Part shown: positions 32,566-41,872 of the stretch, in pieces
Layout: the number at the start of each line of letters is the position of its first letter
Position numbering within the stretch: position 1 is the first letter of the stretch
Assembly (NCBI RefSeq): GCF_040939455.1
Contig: NC_134106.1
Location: 86,497,001-86,561,000, forward strand
Direction of reading: 5' to 3'
Length of the DNA: 64,000 bases
From: Microcebus murinus
Lineage: Eukaryota; Chordata; Mammalia; Primates; Cheirogaleidae
Made by a program: the position numbers and the translations under genes
The notes under the pieces: generated by a model
Databases searched by the model: none
Seen by the model: the letters and a program-made list of their open reading frames with translations, nothing else
Told to the model about the DNA's origin: nothing

Positions 32566-32670
32566 AGAAGTGGTGCCGGTGTCTGCAGGGCGTAAGAGAT
32601 TGCATCCTGCCTCCAAACCACAGATGTGAATAAATTGACACGTCTTATTTATGGGCTTATCAAGGACATA
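32566..32670 (+). repeat. Unidentified ~105-bp repeat, copy 1
   Basis: Roughly 85 percent identical by eye to 34145-34250. Shared exact words include GCGTAAGAGATTGCATC, GAATAAATTGACA and GGGCTTATCAAGGACATAAA. It matches no repeat family I know. Confidence 0.7.
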
Positions 32671-34140
32671 AAATTCTTTTTTATTTTTTTGAGGTGTTCA
32701 GGCATCTCGAGGCTACTCAGGAGTATGAGAGTAGCAGGCTGGCACGGTACACTCGGGTGGCTTCCACCCACCCTGCAGAGCCACCTCCCCTGGGACCCGT
32801 CTGTGCCGGCAGGCTGAGCTCTCTGCGCTGCCTCCCCAGGCAGGTGAGGGATTTGCCCAGCAGGAAGTGTGTGCAGGAGAGGAAACCTGAGATCGGGGTG
32901 TTCCCCTCCAGGGCTTCCGCCCTCCCTGGATCCTCAGATCCCATCGGGGCCTCTGTGTGAGTGCTTCTCTCTGGCCTCTGCAGACCTCTCTGCCCCTTCC
33001 CCACCAAGCCTCTGATGCTGAAAGCCCCCAGCGTTGCTAGTCTTGGGGTGGTGCACCCCCATGTGCGGTTTCCCAAACCCTGCCCACAGCCCTGCGATCT
33101 TCCTTCTGCAGACCCATCAGTGGCCCAGTTGAGTGCACCATCTCTCTCCTTTGTTTCAGCAGGCCCAACGAGCCAGTGGACTGGCTCGTGCTCTTCTTTG
33201 GAAGGCAGAGCGAGCCCTAGCTAGTGCAAGCAGCCCCATGGCCCATTGGCTGACTGGGGGCCAGCAGGGTTGAGCTGTCCCATCTTCTTATCACTAGCCT
33301 TAATGCAGTCAGGTCAGTCTTGTGCCCCTAAGCTAGTGTGTTTGCTCCAAAATGAGGCTACCAGGAAAATGCTCTCTACTGTTTCCAAGAAGAACTCAGC
33401 AACCTAGATGCACTGTGCTTGCAACTATTGAGAATAGGCAAAATATCCAAATCCCTGGGCCTCCTGAGAAAAGGAAGTTCAAAATCAGGTGATTGTCATT
33501 AACTGTAATTGCTTTTGTGCAATTCCTGTTAGAGTTACTGCACCCGGGAGTCTGGAGGGAGGTTGCCTTTAGCACTTAATGTGTTAGGGAACACGAGCAC
33601 TCAGAGGTATTCTCCTCTGAAGACCAGTGCACAAAGGAGGCATTTGAATGTGAACGTGCCGGCTCCAGCTCGTAAAGTCAGAGGAAGCCAGAAAATGTGC
33701 CAGCCTACAGAGATGTCACTAAAGACGTTTTTCCTCCCTGTGTTACCAGGCACCCCAGTTGACCTCCCAAACAGAATTTTTGTCATGTGTGTCTGAAGTC
33801 ACCTGCGCTCCCTCTCTGTTAAGGATTGTTCTGCTTCCCAACAGCACCCTGGGATGTTTGCTAGGCGAGGCGTTGTCACCGAAGAAGACTGACTTCTTCT
33901 TTTCACTCTGCTACCATTTTGTCCCCTTGCACCTCGGAGTCCTGCCAGCAGCCTGGGAGATCACTGTCCCTCATCCCCACATTTGGAACCATGGGTGAGA
34001 GCGGTTGTCATGATTGAGGACACATGGATAAGATGACAGATGGCTGCAAAGCTACTACAGGAGGACTGAAATCGCTTTCTTATTTAGTAGCTTCTGGGAA
34101 TCTTTTTGCCCATGTGGTAGGAAAACAGATGGGTGCACCG
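32671..34140. other. Unique sequence between two copies of an unidentified repeat
   Basis: No gene recognised. A good 3' splice-site-like tract (CTCTCTCCTTTGTTTCAG) ends at 33160, and a CAG/GTCAGT donor-like word lies near 33311, but the interval has no sustained coding frame. A near-palindrome lies at 33168-33189. Confidence 0.4.
33168..33189. repeat. 10-bp inverted repeat with a 2-nt loop
   Basis: ACGAGCCAGT and ACTGGCTCGT are exact reverse complements around GG. A cruciform or protein-binding palindrome is possible. Confidence 0.85.
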
Positions 34141-34144
34141 TAAA

Positions 34145-34250
34145 GAAAGCGGTACCAGTGTCTGCAGAGCGTAAGAGATTGCATCTTGACTCCAAACCAT
34201 AGCTATGAATAAATTGACAAATTTATTTGTGGGCTTATCAAGGACATAAA
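34145..34250 (+). repeat. Unidentified ~105-bp repeat, copy 2
   Basis: Second copy of the sequence at 32566-32670, same orientation, about 1.58 kb downstream. Homology fades on both sides. Confidence 0.7.
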
Positions 34251-34259
34251 AAAATCATT

Positions 34260-34640
34260 CTGGCTGGCAAACGAAAATGGCATTGTGTTGCTCCCTAACA
34301 TTCGTTTGTCAACTGTTCCTGGAATAGGTGTTAAATTATCACTGAGGCGCTGGCGTTGTAAAGCTGAACTGGGACTTTCCAAGCTGTCATATGAAAAGAA
34401 AATTATTAACTATCTCTCCCTCCATCCCCCTCTGTCCCTCTACAAAAGAAGCCCCTCTCTCCGCTGTCATATGACTTGGAGCGCTCTGCGCACACAGTGC
34501 TGTAATGAATGCCACATTATCACCAACTGCCTGGGGTGATTCTTCTCGTTATTTACTCCCAACTGGAACAAGATTTCACGTCCTTTGCTTCCACACAAAG
34601 GAATCTTAAAAACAGCCATTTCAGATAGTTACTTGAGTGA
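34260..34640. promoter_or_regulatory. Candidate conserved non-coding element with paired CATATG E-boxes
   Basis: A repeat-free block in which the 12-mer GCTGTCATATGA occurs at 34383-34394 and again exactly 80 bp on at 34463-34474. Each copy contains a CATATG E-box. Retained CpGs (GCGCTGGCGTTG, GAGCGCTCTGCGCAC) and AT-rich words (GTTAAATTATCACTG, AAAATTATTAACTATC) suggest constraint. CATATG is a preferred site of some neural bHLH factors. Inference, not tested. Confidence 0.42.
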
Positions 34641-35070
34641 GAGTTTTATGTACTTTTCTGTAGAGAAACCGTTGTTCGTGTGGAGCCTGGGTTTTCTCGA
34701 TGACGTGTGTCACAGATGGACAAGGAATGCTCGGGGTGGTGCAGCATTAACCCGCACCCCCTGGCGAGACATCGGAGGCGGTGGAAATCAGTGCCAGGGT
34801 CTCAGTAATGGTGGAGACCACGATGCAGCACTCGCACTTGGACGTCTTTGCTTTTGGTTTTGTGGTGCGTGGACACCTGCACGGGTTTCCTCTCCTCCCA
34901 TGGCTCCATTGCTGTAAAAGGTGGGGCATTGGGGCCGGACTTGACAGCGTGGAAGGGGAAGAGAATGCAGCCAAGGAAGGACATGGGGTGAAAAATTGCC
35001 TTCATTTGGTTTTTTTTTTTAGCCAGAAACAGGGTGATAGTAAAATCTTAAAAGCAGGGAAAACCAGAAA
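34641..35070. other. Unique sequence, unresolved short frames
   Basis: Minus-strand frames at 34747-34974 and 34802-35005 read Cys/Lys-rich segments (KCECC) but match no parent protein I can name. A T-run lies at 35011-35021. Confidence 0.35.
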
Positions 35071-35074
35071 ATCT

Positions 35075-35170
35075 GGTAAATTTCTCAGACCTTGGTTTCC
35101 TCATCTTGTATATTATGGGGTTGAACCAGATGATTGCTGAGGCTCCTTCTGCCTTCGCTTCTAGTTCTTG
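35075..35170 (+). repeat. MIR fragment
   Basis: 'CTTGGTTTCCTCATCTTGTA', then 'ATGGGGTTGAACCAGATGAT' and 'TGCTGAGGCTCCTTCTGCC' follow the MIR core and the common 'GGGTTGGACTAGATGATC' extension. Confidence 0.65.
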
Positions 35171-35214
35171 GATCCTAAGCCTGTGGGGCTCTTGGACTAG
35201 ATGGGGACGTCTAG

Positions 35215-35362
35215 TCTTCAAGCGCCAACTGACCACTGGGAGGATCTTATTGAAATGCAGATCCTGATTCTGTCAGTCCAGGGAGACGCCTGGGATTCAG
35301 GAGCAAGCAAGGAATCTCTGGTGATGCCGATGCTGCTGCTCTGTGGGCATATTTGAGTACCA
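35215..35362 (+). repeat. MER5A-like hAT MITE
   Basis: 'CTTATTGAAATGCAGATCCT', 'GATTCTGTCAGTCCAGGGAG', 'ATTCAGGAGCAAGCAAGG' and 'TGGTGATGCCGATGCTGCTG' follow the MER5-type order. A short non-autonomous DNA transposon, mutated. Confidence 0.65.
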
Positions 35363-35439
35363 CACAGGGAGCTGGCCAGAGTCGTGGGGTCCTGGGTGAG
35401 CCACATTTCTTTGCTCAGGTGGCTTCTTCAGACACACCA

Positions 35440-35565
35440 CATCATTCCTTCTCTTTTCCAGTAAAGACAGACAAGGAGGGCAATGTGAGAATTTCTCTTT
35501 CCAGTAATCTAATGCATTGCACCCAGGCACACAGTAAATACTTATGTTAAATGAATGGGAGGAGA
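35440..35565 (+). repeat. L2 LINE 3' end
   Basis: 'CAAGGAGGGCAATGTGAGAA' then 'AATGCATTGCACCCAGGCAC' and 'ACAGTAAATACTTATGTTAA' with ATGAATGGG is a diverged L2 terminus. Confidence 0.65.
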
Positions 35566-35925
35566 AATGAGTGAATTGAGGCATATCTGTAGCATAGAAT
35601 ACTCAGGGTCCCAACCACCTGCCATGCATACATGTACATGCCAGATTCTATCCCCTGGGATCCTCGTGTAGTACTCAACTTCCTTTCTCCTCACTGTCTC
35701 CTACCTATGTACCATGCCCGGATATAGTATTTCCTGTGATTGCCCTTTGACCCACCCAGTGCCTATCGTCTTCTAGATCAGCACAAGTCCTAATCCATCC
35801 TGGAAGCCTCTGGAGGCTTCCAACCAAATGCCCTCCCTCCCTGTTGCACCCCTGGTCTTCGGAGCAAGAATGCAGACCCCTGACCCTGCCGCACTCAGGG
35901 GAGGCACTGCTGTTGCTCACATGCC
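35566..35925. other. Unique sequence, possibly more degraded L2
   Basis: May be the older upstream part of the L2 that ends at 36180, but matches are too weak to call. No gene. Confidence 0.35.
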
Positions 35926-35929
35926 TTTC

Positions 35930-36180
35930 CTGGGCTCAGGCCTGCACTTCCAGAGCCTTCACAACACAGTGTTCAGACAGCCTCTATCAACTGCTTGGAA
36001 CATCTTTTCCATCTTTGGTCTAGGGCTTATATATTATTTGTATTCTTCATGTATCTATTCTCTGCCTCTTTTGGCAGGTGGCAAATTCATTGAGAATGGC
36101 TACTTTTTCATTGCTGTTACCCTGGGGTGCCTGGCGGTGGTGTGCAGGGCGCATAGTAGGTGCACAGTAAGCGATGAGCC
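35930..36180 (+). repeat. L2 LINE 3' region
   Basis: 'CTGCTTGGAACATCTTTTCC' (the common 'CCTGGAATGCTCTTCCC'), 'TTTGGCAGGTGGCAAATTCA', then 'GCATAGTAGGTGCACAGTAA' are L2 terminal blocks in the plus orientation. Confidence 0.7.
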
Positions 36181-36985
36181 GCTGCCTGGAGCAGCCCTGA
36201 GCCACACATTGTCATGTGCCTGTTTAGTTCCTAATGCAAAACCTGATCCCATAGCTCCCTTGACCCGTGAGGTGTCCAGAACTGGTCACTGATAGGCTCC
36301 CACGGAGCCTAAATTGGGTCACTTGTCTCCTGTGTGTGGGAGGGGTGGGAGGGCACCGTCTCACACGACTCCTTGGAAAATGCTGTCAAGATAAAATGGA
36401 GCGATGCCAGAAAGCAACATTACGAGGCTGTCGGGAGAAAAAGCAACGAAGAAATCTTGATTTTTTTGCATTATGGTTGAGGGAGAGGGAGGCTGTTTGC
36501 TTTTCAGTGTTGTACGTGCAGCTGCCTCTGTTGGTTTTGCTTGGACGAGGCCCATCTGCCCAAAAAGCAAGTGGGGGTCACATGTCCCTCTGCTGGGATT
36601 GCGCCTGGCTGCCTGGCAGGAGGCAGGTGGCGGAGAGGCAGGGAGGACCAAACGCAGGCAGCGTGCGGCGGAGGAGCACTCGCAAGGCTCACAAAGCGGC
36701 GCTTGTCCCTGGGGGGTGCTCCTGGAGGAAGCCTGTGCCGCCGTCCCCGTCGTCAGCTCCTGGCAGTGGGGACGCACAGAGGGCTTTGGAAGGCTGGGTC
36801 TCTTCCTTGTCTTGGGCCATGAGCTCCCTTTTGCTCCCAAGTGGCTCCCCAGGCTGGGTTTACCCACCAGTTTCAAGGTGGGGAACCTGAACTTGGCAAG
36901 ACCTCCACTGTCAAGCGGCCACTGCACCCCCGCGCCGTCGCAGGGCTGCTCAGAGCCGTGCCACATTTACGCCGCCTCACTCTGA
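36181..36985. other. Unique sequence, moderately CpG-rich toward the right
   Basis: Overlapping frames of 170-207 codons (36267-36890 plus, 36361-36966 minus, 36473-36985 plus) on both strands; no domain recognised. CpGs cluster at about 36655-36740 and 36895-36975. Confidence 0.4.
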
Positions 36986-36989
36986 AAAG

Positions 36990-37310
36990 AGCATGTATTT
37001 TTAAATGTTTCCTTCTAATTAAAAACATCACTTACGCTCTCTATAGAAAATTGGTAATAGATAAATATATAAAATATAAAAGTTAATATTTTTAAAAGGA
37101 AATAAGGCTTGCACTTTCATAATCCAGAGAAAACCCCTTGTTAGTATTTTGGGGTCCTACGTATGTGTTTGTTTTCCAAACATAGTAGGGATTATGTTAA
37201 ATGTGAAGTTTTGCATACTGGTCTTCTTGCTTAGTGCTATAGTCAATTAGGATATTTTCACTGCAATAAAGTGTTTTTAAAATGGATATTTAAAAGCTGT
37301 GGAAGAAATC
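36990..37310 (-). repeat. L1 3' UTR-like relic, minus strand
   Basis: 'TCTCTATAGAAAATTGGTAA', 'TAATCCAGAGAAAACCCCTTG', 'TTAGTATTTTGGGGTCCTAC' and 'TTGCATACTGGTCTTC' follow the antisense of old L1M 3' UTRs (the 'CCACTGTTAACATTTTGGTG' family). Diverged. Confidence 0.55.
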
Positions 37311-38340
37311 ACTAAATCATCCTTGCCTGGTGCGGCAGACACCACGGCCTCTGTGGATCAGGAGTAAGGAGAAGCCGGAGCACATGGCAGGGTGTCTTGC
37401 TCCTTGACCATGTGTTCTCGCCATGAAATGGGCTGAAGCTTGTTACTGAGTGGCCCTGACCCTGGACCGATGGCCTGTGCTTCCTCTGTGTTCCCAGGAG
37501 CTTCCCTGGGCCGGGGCCCAATGTCCAGGAGCCACTGTGTGGCCAGGTGGCTGCTGTGTCAAGTCCCTTCTCATCGTGGTCTTTCCTCTGCTCGGAAAGT
37601 GCCCGTGGGTTCTTCTTTCCGACCTGCTGGGACGGAGCTGTGTTGGGATTCATGACTGTTCCTTGGGCCCCTCCGTGCGATCTGGTTACTCCTGCCAGAG
37701 GTTCTCCTCCTGTCATTGCAGCAGGGGGAGTCTGGGTGTCAGCTAAAGCCCCTTGGCAGATTTGCTCCAGCCATTGGGGGGGGGGCTGCTCCGAACACAG
37801 GTGTTCTGTGTATGTGACGAGTTGTCACTAGAGCCATTGCTGCTCAAACTTTCATCCTTCCACTGAAAGTTTGAGCTTCTGCTGTGTGATGTGGTGACAG
37901 GGGACAGGCTCAGCTGGGGCCACACCAGGGAATGCCAGAGAGGATGTCTCCAAGGAAGGAGAGAGGAGGCACCAACTCCGCCCAGGCCTTAGCTGAGCCC
38001 CTGCCGCAGAGCCAGGCCAGAGTGGGTGAGAGAGCGTAGCGAGGAGCGCAGGGGTGGGGAGGAGCCGGGTGGCTGTGGAAAGCACGCCTCCCCAGTTGTT
38101 TTAGCGGACATTCATTTGAGGCTCACGATGTACCAGACGTGAGTCAGGCAAGAGTCAGCCTGGGGCACTGTCTGCGCGGCCCCAAGGCACCATGGGGGAC
38201 ACCAGCAGAGCTGCTGCGATGGCTCTCCGTGTGTCTTGTCTGGTGACAGGGCCGCAGTGGCACGGCCTGCTCTCATGTTTCATGTTAAACGTTCAGGATG
38301 TAGGCTGCAGCGTGCATTAGCTGGGCCTGGGCCCTGCCCC
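37311..38340. other. Unique sequence with a perfect 13-bp hairpin
   Basis: No gene. Contains a G10 run at 37776-37785 and the inverted repeat at 37842-37876 (see findings). A faint 'TTTGAGGCTCACGATGTACC' at 38114 may be an old L2/MIR trace. Confidence 0.4.
37842..37876. repeat. Perfect 13-bp inverted repeat, 9-nt loop
   Basis: GCTCAAACTTTCA (37842-37854) and TGAAAGTTTGAGC (37864-37876) are exact reverse complements around TCCTTCCAC. It could be a tiny MITE remnant, a cruciform or a short RNA hairpin. The stem is shorter than that of a typical microRNA precursor. Confidence 0.9.
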
Positions 38341-38364
38341 GGGGAGCTGACTGCGTGTCTGTTT

Positions 38365-38510
38365 CCGTACCTGCCCGTGTACCACGCACTTACTGAGCAC
38401 TTGCTATGTGACCACGCTGGGGCCGCCCCTGGTATGTGGTGGGGACAACTCAGACTGGAGCTTCTGGTCCAGGCGGGGACCCCAGATAAGTCCCCCCAAA
38501 TAGTGACAAT
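38365..38510 (-). repeat. L2/MIR-type relic, minus strand
   Basis: 'CACTTACTGAGCACTTGCTA' 'TGTGACCACGCTGG' then 'GGTGGGGACAACTCAGACTG' and 'GAGCTTCTGGTCCAGGCGGG' follow the common 'TGAGCACCTACTATGTGCCA ... GGAGCTTACATTCTAG' repeat wording. Family assignment uncertain. Confidence 0.5.
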
Positions 38511-40070
38511 GCCATGAGGACGGTGAGCCCGGAGGACAGCGAGGAACATGGAGGCCCTAGGGTGGGGGCTAGGGGCTGTGTCTCAGGAGTCCAGCCGATT
38601 TTTCATTGATGACATTCTCACGGCCCTTAATACACGTGCTGTAAATTACAGAAAAGACTGATTTCTGCCCGCCTTCTTTATGAAATCCTTTGCTCAAAAA
38701 GTTGAGAGAAAGCCCATCAAAGAGGGAAGGGGAAGGAGAAGTCCTGCACCAGGGAGCAGCGTGAGCAGCTGCCTGGGAGGACGCCCCACCTGCCTGCCTG
38801 GGCACAGCTCCTCTGGGCCAGTGACCCCCCCACCAGACGGTGACCCCTGGACAGTGGCCGCCCCGCCAGTGCGCCCACCTGGGTGGCCTCAGGTTTGCGG
38901 CCTAGCTGCTGGCAGCTGCGGCTGGCATGTGGTGTGGGTGGACGCGTGCCGAGCAGGATGCTCTGCCCCGGGGAGTGGAGGGTCCCACTCAGACCAGCTC
39001 CTCGGGGAGAGGTGAGATGGGCGGGTGTCGGGCAGTGGCTGCGGGTGGGCAGGAGGCAGGAGCCGGCGGAAGCAGCCAGGGTGAAAAAGTCACCAAATAG
39101 ACAGAGAGAAGGAAAGGAGGGAGGTGGGGACAGCTGTGTCCCAGGAGCAGAGCAAGAGTGGGAGGCAGACGGAGGGGAGGGGAGTCGTGTCTGTGTGTGT
39201 TCTCCTTGTCCTTGGAAGTCTGGCACCTGGTCAAGTCTGGTCACCTGGTCACCTGCTGTGGGAGAAGCACGGCAGAGAGGGGTGGCAGCCTCAGGGGCCT
39301 CAGGTCCCCGAAGGAGCGTCCCCTGTGGTACAGGTAGAGGCCGTTTTGAGCACAGGCTCGGTGAGGGAATGCTTTAGGTTGCTCTTCTCCAGGGCAGCAC
39401 CCCCATGCCGACCTTGCCCTTGGCCAGCTGTGCTCTGCCGGCCTGCAGGAGGACAGCCCACGCGCTAGAGCAGGGAGCACCCACCGAAGGGGCATCTGTC
39501 GGTTGCTCCTCGGAACACCCATGCCGTGCAGGGCTCTTCTTCCTCCGGGCAGGCCTTTGTTCTGCTCTTCTGGGTCCCTTGCCCTGTCTCGGCGTACCTG
39601 GTCAGCTCACCCTGCAAGATGTGGAAGTATAAATGTGAATCCCAGCTTCTCCCGCCCCTGCTCTGGCCCTGTGCATCTCCCCCCGGAAAACGGAGCTGCC
39701 TCTGGGTGCTCCCATTGCCCTTGCCGGGACATCTATTCTCAGCGGTCTGACTGATCCTGGCGAAGGGAAGGTGCTCACCTCAGAGCCTCGTCCTCCTGTC
39801 TCAGTCAGAGGAAAGCCACAGCCTGCAGAGCACCCACAGGGGGCTGCGCCAGTGCCCCCCACGCCAGCCCCACTTACCTGCTTCAAGCACACGCCCCTGC
39901 CTCTCCCTCCACCTGCCGGGCAGGGCCGGTGCCCACCCCGGGACACCTGCACACGCACCCAGCGCCTCCCCTCTGGCGGGTCCTCCCTGACACTCACTGC
40001 AGCTCTGCCTCCCCTAGGGACTGCCGTTCCCTTTCTCAGAGCACTTCTCACTATTTAGCTCCTCAATCTT
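38511..40070. other. Unique GC-rich sequence
   Basis: Moderately CpG-rich at about 38820-39080. A small tandem CTGGTCAC motif lies at 39229-39252. Open frames up to 175 codons (38717-39244 minus; 38883-39377 plus) oppose each other. No gene recognised. Confidence 0.4.
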
Positions 40071-40079
40071 TTAGTGACA

Positions 40080-40161
40080 CTCGGGCTGTCCGGAAAGCGT
40101 CCAGCTGCCGTTAACATAACGAGACCAGTTACATGGCTGGATACTTTCCGGACAGCCCTCG
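40080..40161. mobile_element. 82-bp palindromic mariner-type MITE
   Basis: Near-perfect terminal inverted repeats. GGGCTGTCCGGAAAG is identical in both arms, and after two mismatches the match continues with TCCAGC. The right arm as reverse complement starts CGAGGGCTGTCC and is flanked by TA (40162-40163). The left flank is CA (40078-40079), one change from TA. Size, TA target and near-full-length palindrome resemble MADE1-like mariner MITEs, but the ends differ from MADE1 as I know it. It encodes no protein. The arms carry intact CpGs, which suggests it is younger than the surrounding L1/L2 relics. Confidence 0.85.
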
Positions 40162-40191
40162 TATGTTTTGTTATACTGTCTGTTATTTCCA

Positions 40192-40312
40192 ACTAAGATT
40201 TGAACCCCACGAGGGCACAGATATCTCCCATTTTGGTCACGGCTATAACCACATATTCAGGAACGGTGCTTGGCATGGGACAGTCTCGACACACACTTGA
40301 GCAGCCACATGT
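40192..40312 (+). repeat. L2 LINE 3' end
   Basis: 'TTGAACCCCACGAGGGCACA', 'CACGGCTATAACCACATATT', then 'GGAACGGTGCTTGGCATGGG' and 'ACACACTTGAGC' match the L2 end ('GCTCCATGAGGGCAGGGA...AGTGCCTGGCACATAG'). Confidence 0.72.
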
Positions 40313-40635
40313 AGGACAGTCGCCTTCTGAGGCAGGGAGCCCACCCACCCCCAGGCTCCCAGCCTTTGGCCGTGCCCCCTCCCTGCCCCCCACAGAGGAG
40401 GAACGTGCCCCAAGGGAAGCTCCAAGAATCATCACAGGACGAAATTTCCTTTCATTTCCTGAGTTTCCCTCACGTGAGCTATGGGACTCCTTGAATCGTA
40501 AGGCGCCTCTTTTGCCCTACATGTGATGAGTCTAAAAGCTGGTTCTGCCTGGAATATTCTAAATAATCAGGGGGATTAAAAAAGAGAATCCTCAAGCAAG
40601 GCACTTTCCACTCTCTGCTCCGTTGTGAGCGCCAG
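40313..40635. other. Unique sequence, no gene seen
   Basis: Mixed composition, no recognised element. Confidence 0.45.
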
Positions 40636-40639
40636 ATGG

Positions 40640-40835
40640 AGGATGTGGCCGTGGTGTGGGCTAATTTATTTATTGATTAAAATGCTCACAAAACCCAGCA
40701 TGCACAGCCAGGCTGAACATTCAATTAAAAAGCCCAGAATGAAAATTCAGAAACACTGAATGACAAGTACTGTGTGCAGAGCCAGCTGTCAGCAAAGAAA
40801 TAAAATGATAGAGCTTTGAGCCGGGAAGGATTTGT
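40640..40835. promoter_or_regulatory. Candidate conserved non-coding element
   Basis: AT-rich, repeat-free block with GGGCTAATTTATTTATTGAT, TTCAATTAAAAAGCCC, AGAAACACTGAATGACAAG, CAGCTGTCAGC and ATAAAATGATAGAGC. TAATTT/CAATTA homeodomain words and a CAGCTG E-box occur together. Inference only. Confidence 0.38.
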
Positions 40836-41445
40836 TCTATTTATTTATTTTGCCCTTTCTTCTAGAGTTTGGAGGCCGGAAGGCACTGCAGCCCCGCCAC
40901 GTGGCCAGGGAGCTTGCACGGGGTGGGGCAGCAGCTGTGAGGGGGACAGACGTTCGCCATGGCTGAGCACACATGTCCCTGTGCACAGTGGGATGGGGAG
41001 AGCAGTGGCCCCGGGGTTATTCTAGAGAGGGTGCCCTGAGTTTTGGCAGCACCAAAGCCATCTAGCAAGAAAAAGACATGAGCCCCGTGCTTCAGAGATG
41101 CCAGGCGTTCTTTTCCACAGGGCATGGCTAGGGATATGGTTGGTAAAATGCATTGGGACTCTGAGCTCTTCTGGTGGCAGGAAATCACTCCTCCATCCAC
41201 CTTCCTCTTCCTCCTGTGCCCTTCCGACCTCTGACCGAGCGCACCGTCTGAGCCCACAAGCTGGGGTGGACTTACGCGTGGGGTTGCCATCAAAGAGCCC
41301 ACCGCCGTCACCTTCCCAGGCTCTTGCTAGAGCAGAACGACTTGGGGAGCAGGCAGAGGCCCCTGAGCTGCATGGGAGCACCTGGCTCTGGCCGGGCGAG
41401 GGTTGGAGCATGGCTGGGCACTGTCGGCCGTGGACGCTGGTGGCT
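40836..41445. other. Unique sequence, no gene seen
   Basis: Frames at 40862-41311 (minus) and 41098-41505 (plus) oppose each other; nothing recognised. Confidence 0.45.
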
Positions 41446-41454
41446 GACGTGCCC

Positions 41455-41580
41455 CATGTGAGTCTGGGCTTCCTTGTCCATAAACGGGAAGGTATCTCGC
41501 TTTAGAGTTGGGAGGATTGAGTAAGGTTGCGGGTGACGTGCCCGGGACAGTAAACTCTCAGTGAGTTGCTATTTCAGTAC
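41455..41580 (+). repeat. MIR fragment
   Basis: 'GGGCTTCCTTGTCCATAAAC', 'TGGGAGGATTGAGTAAGGTT', 'CCCGGGACAGTAAACTCTCA' and 'GTGAGTTGCTATTTCAG' follow the MIR 3' half. Confidence 0.68.
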
Positions 41581-41735
41581 TGTAGGGATGCCAGCTGGCT
41601 TAGAGGTGCCTAAAGACAGCAGCGTCCCCTGGGGAACTGCCCTGGTCCCTCTGCACGGGCCAGGTGTTGGGGCATCACGCTGGGGCGTCTCTGTGCAGGA
41701 ACCAGCCTGACTATGTGCCAGGACCCTGTGGCCAC
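41581..41735. other. Unique sequence
   Basis: No recognised element. Confidence 0.4.
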
Positions 41736-41872
41736 ACTGGCTGTGTGTGGTGTGTCTGTGCGTGTAGTAGGTGTGGTGTCCCTATGTATCTGGGTGCATG
41801 TGTGTCTGTGGGTGTGAGGTATGTGTGCAGGGGGCCTGTGTATCTGTGTGGTGTGCACGTGTGGGTGCTCAT
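41736..41872 (+). repeat. Degenerate GT-rich tract
   Basis: Interrupted TGTG / GTGTGGTG runs over about 135 bp ('GTGTGTGGTGTGTCTG', 'CATGTGTGTCTGTGGGTG'). The histidine/threonine-rich minus-strand frames across it are artefacts. Confidence 0.8.

Noticed and set aside
33160..33311. Exon between an acceptor-like tract and a CAG/GTCAGT donor
   Set aside because: No sustained coding frame that joins anything; acceptor-like tracts are common in such DNA.
34747..35005. Minus-strand Cys/Lys-rich frames as a processed pseudogene
   Set aside because: Two short frames in different phases look protein-like, but I could not identify a parent gene, poly(A) tail or target-site duplication.
37842..37876. 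microRNA precursor
   Set aside because: The stem is only 13 bp and does not extend beyond it, too short for a Drosha/Dicer substrate.
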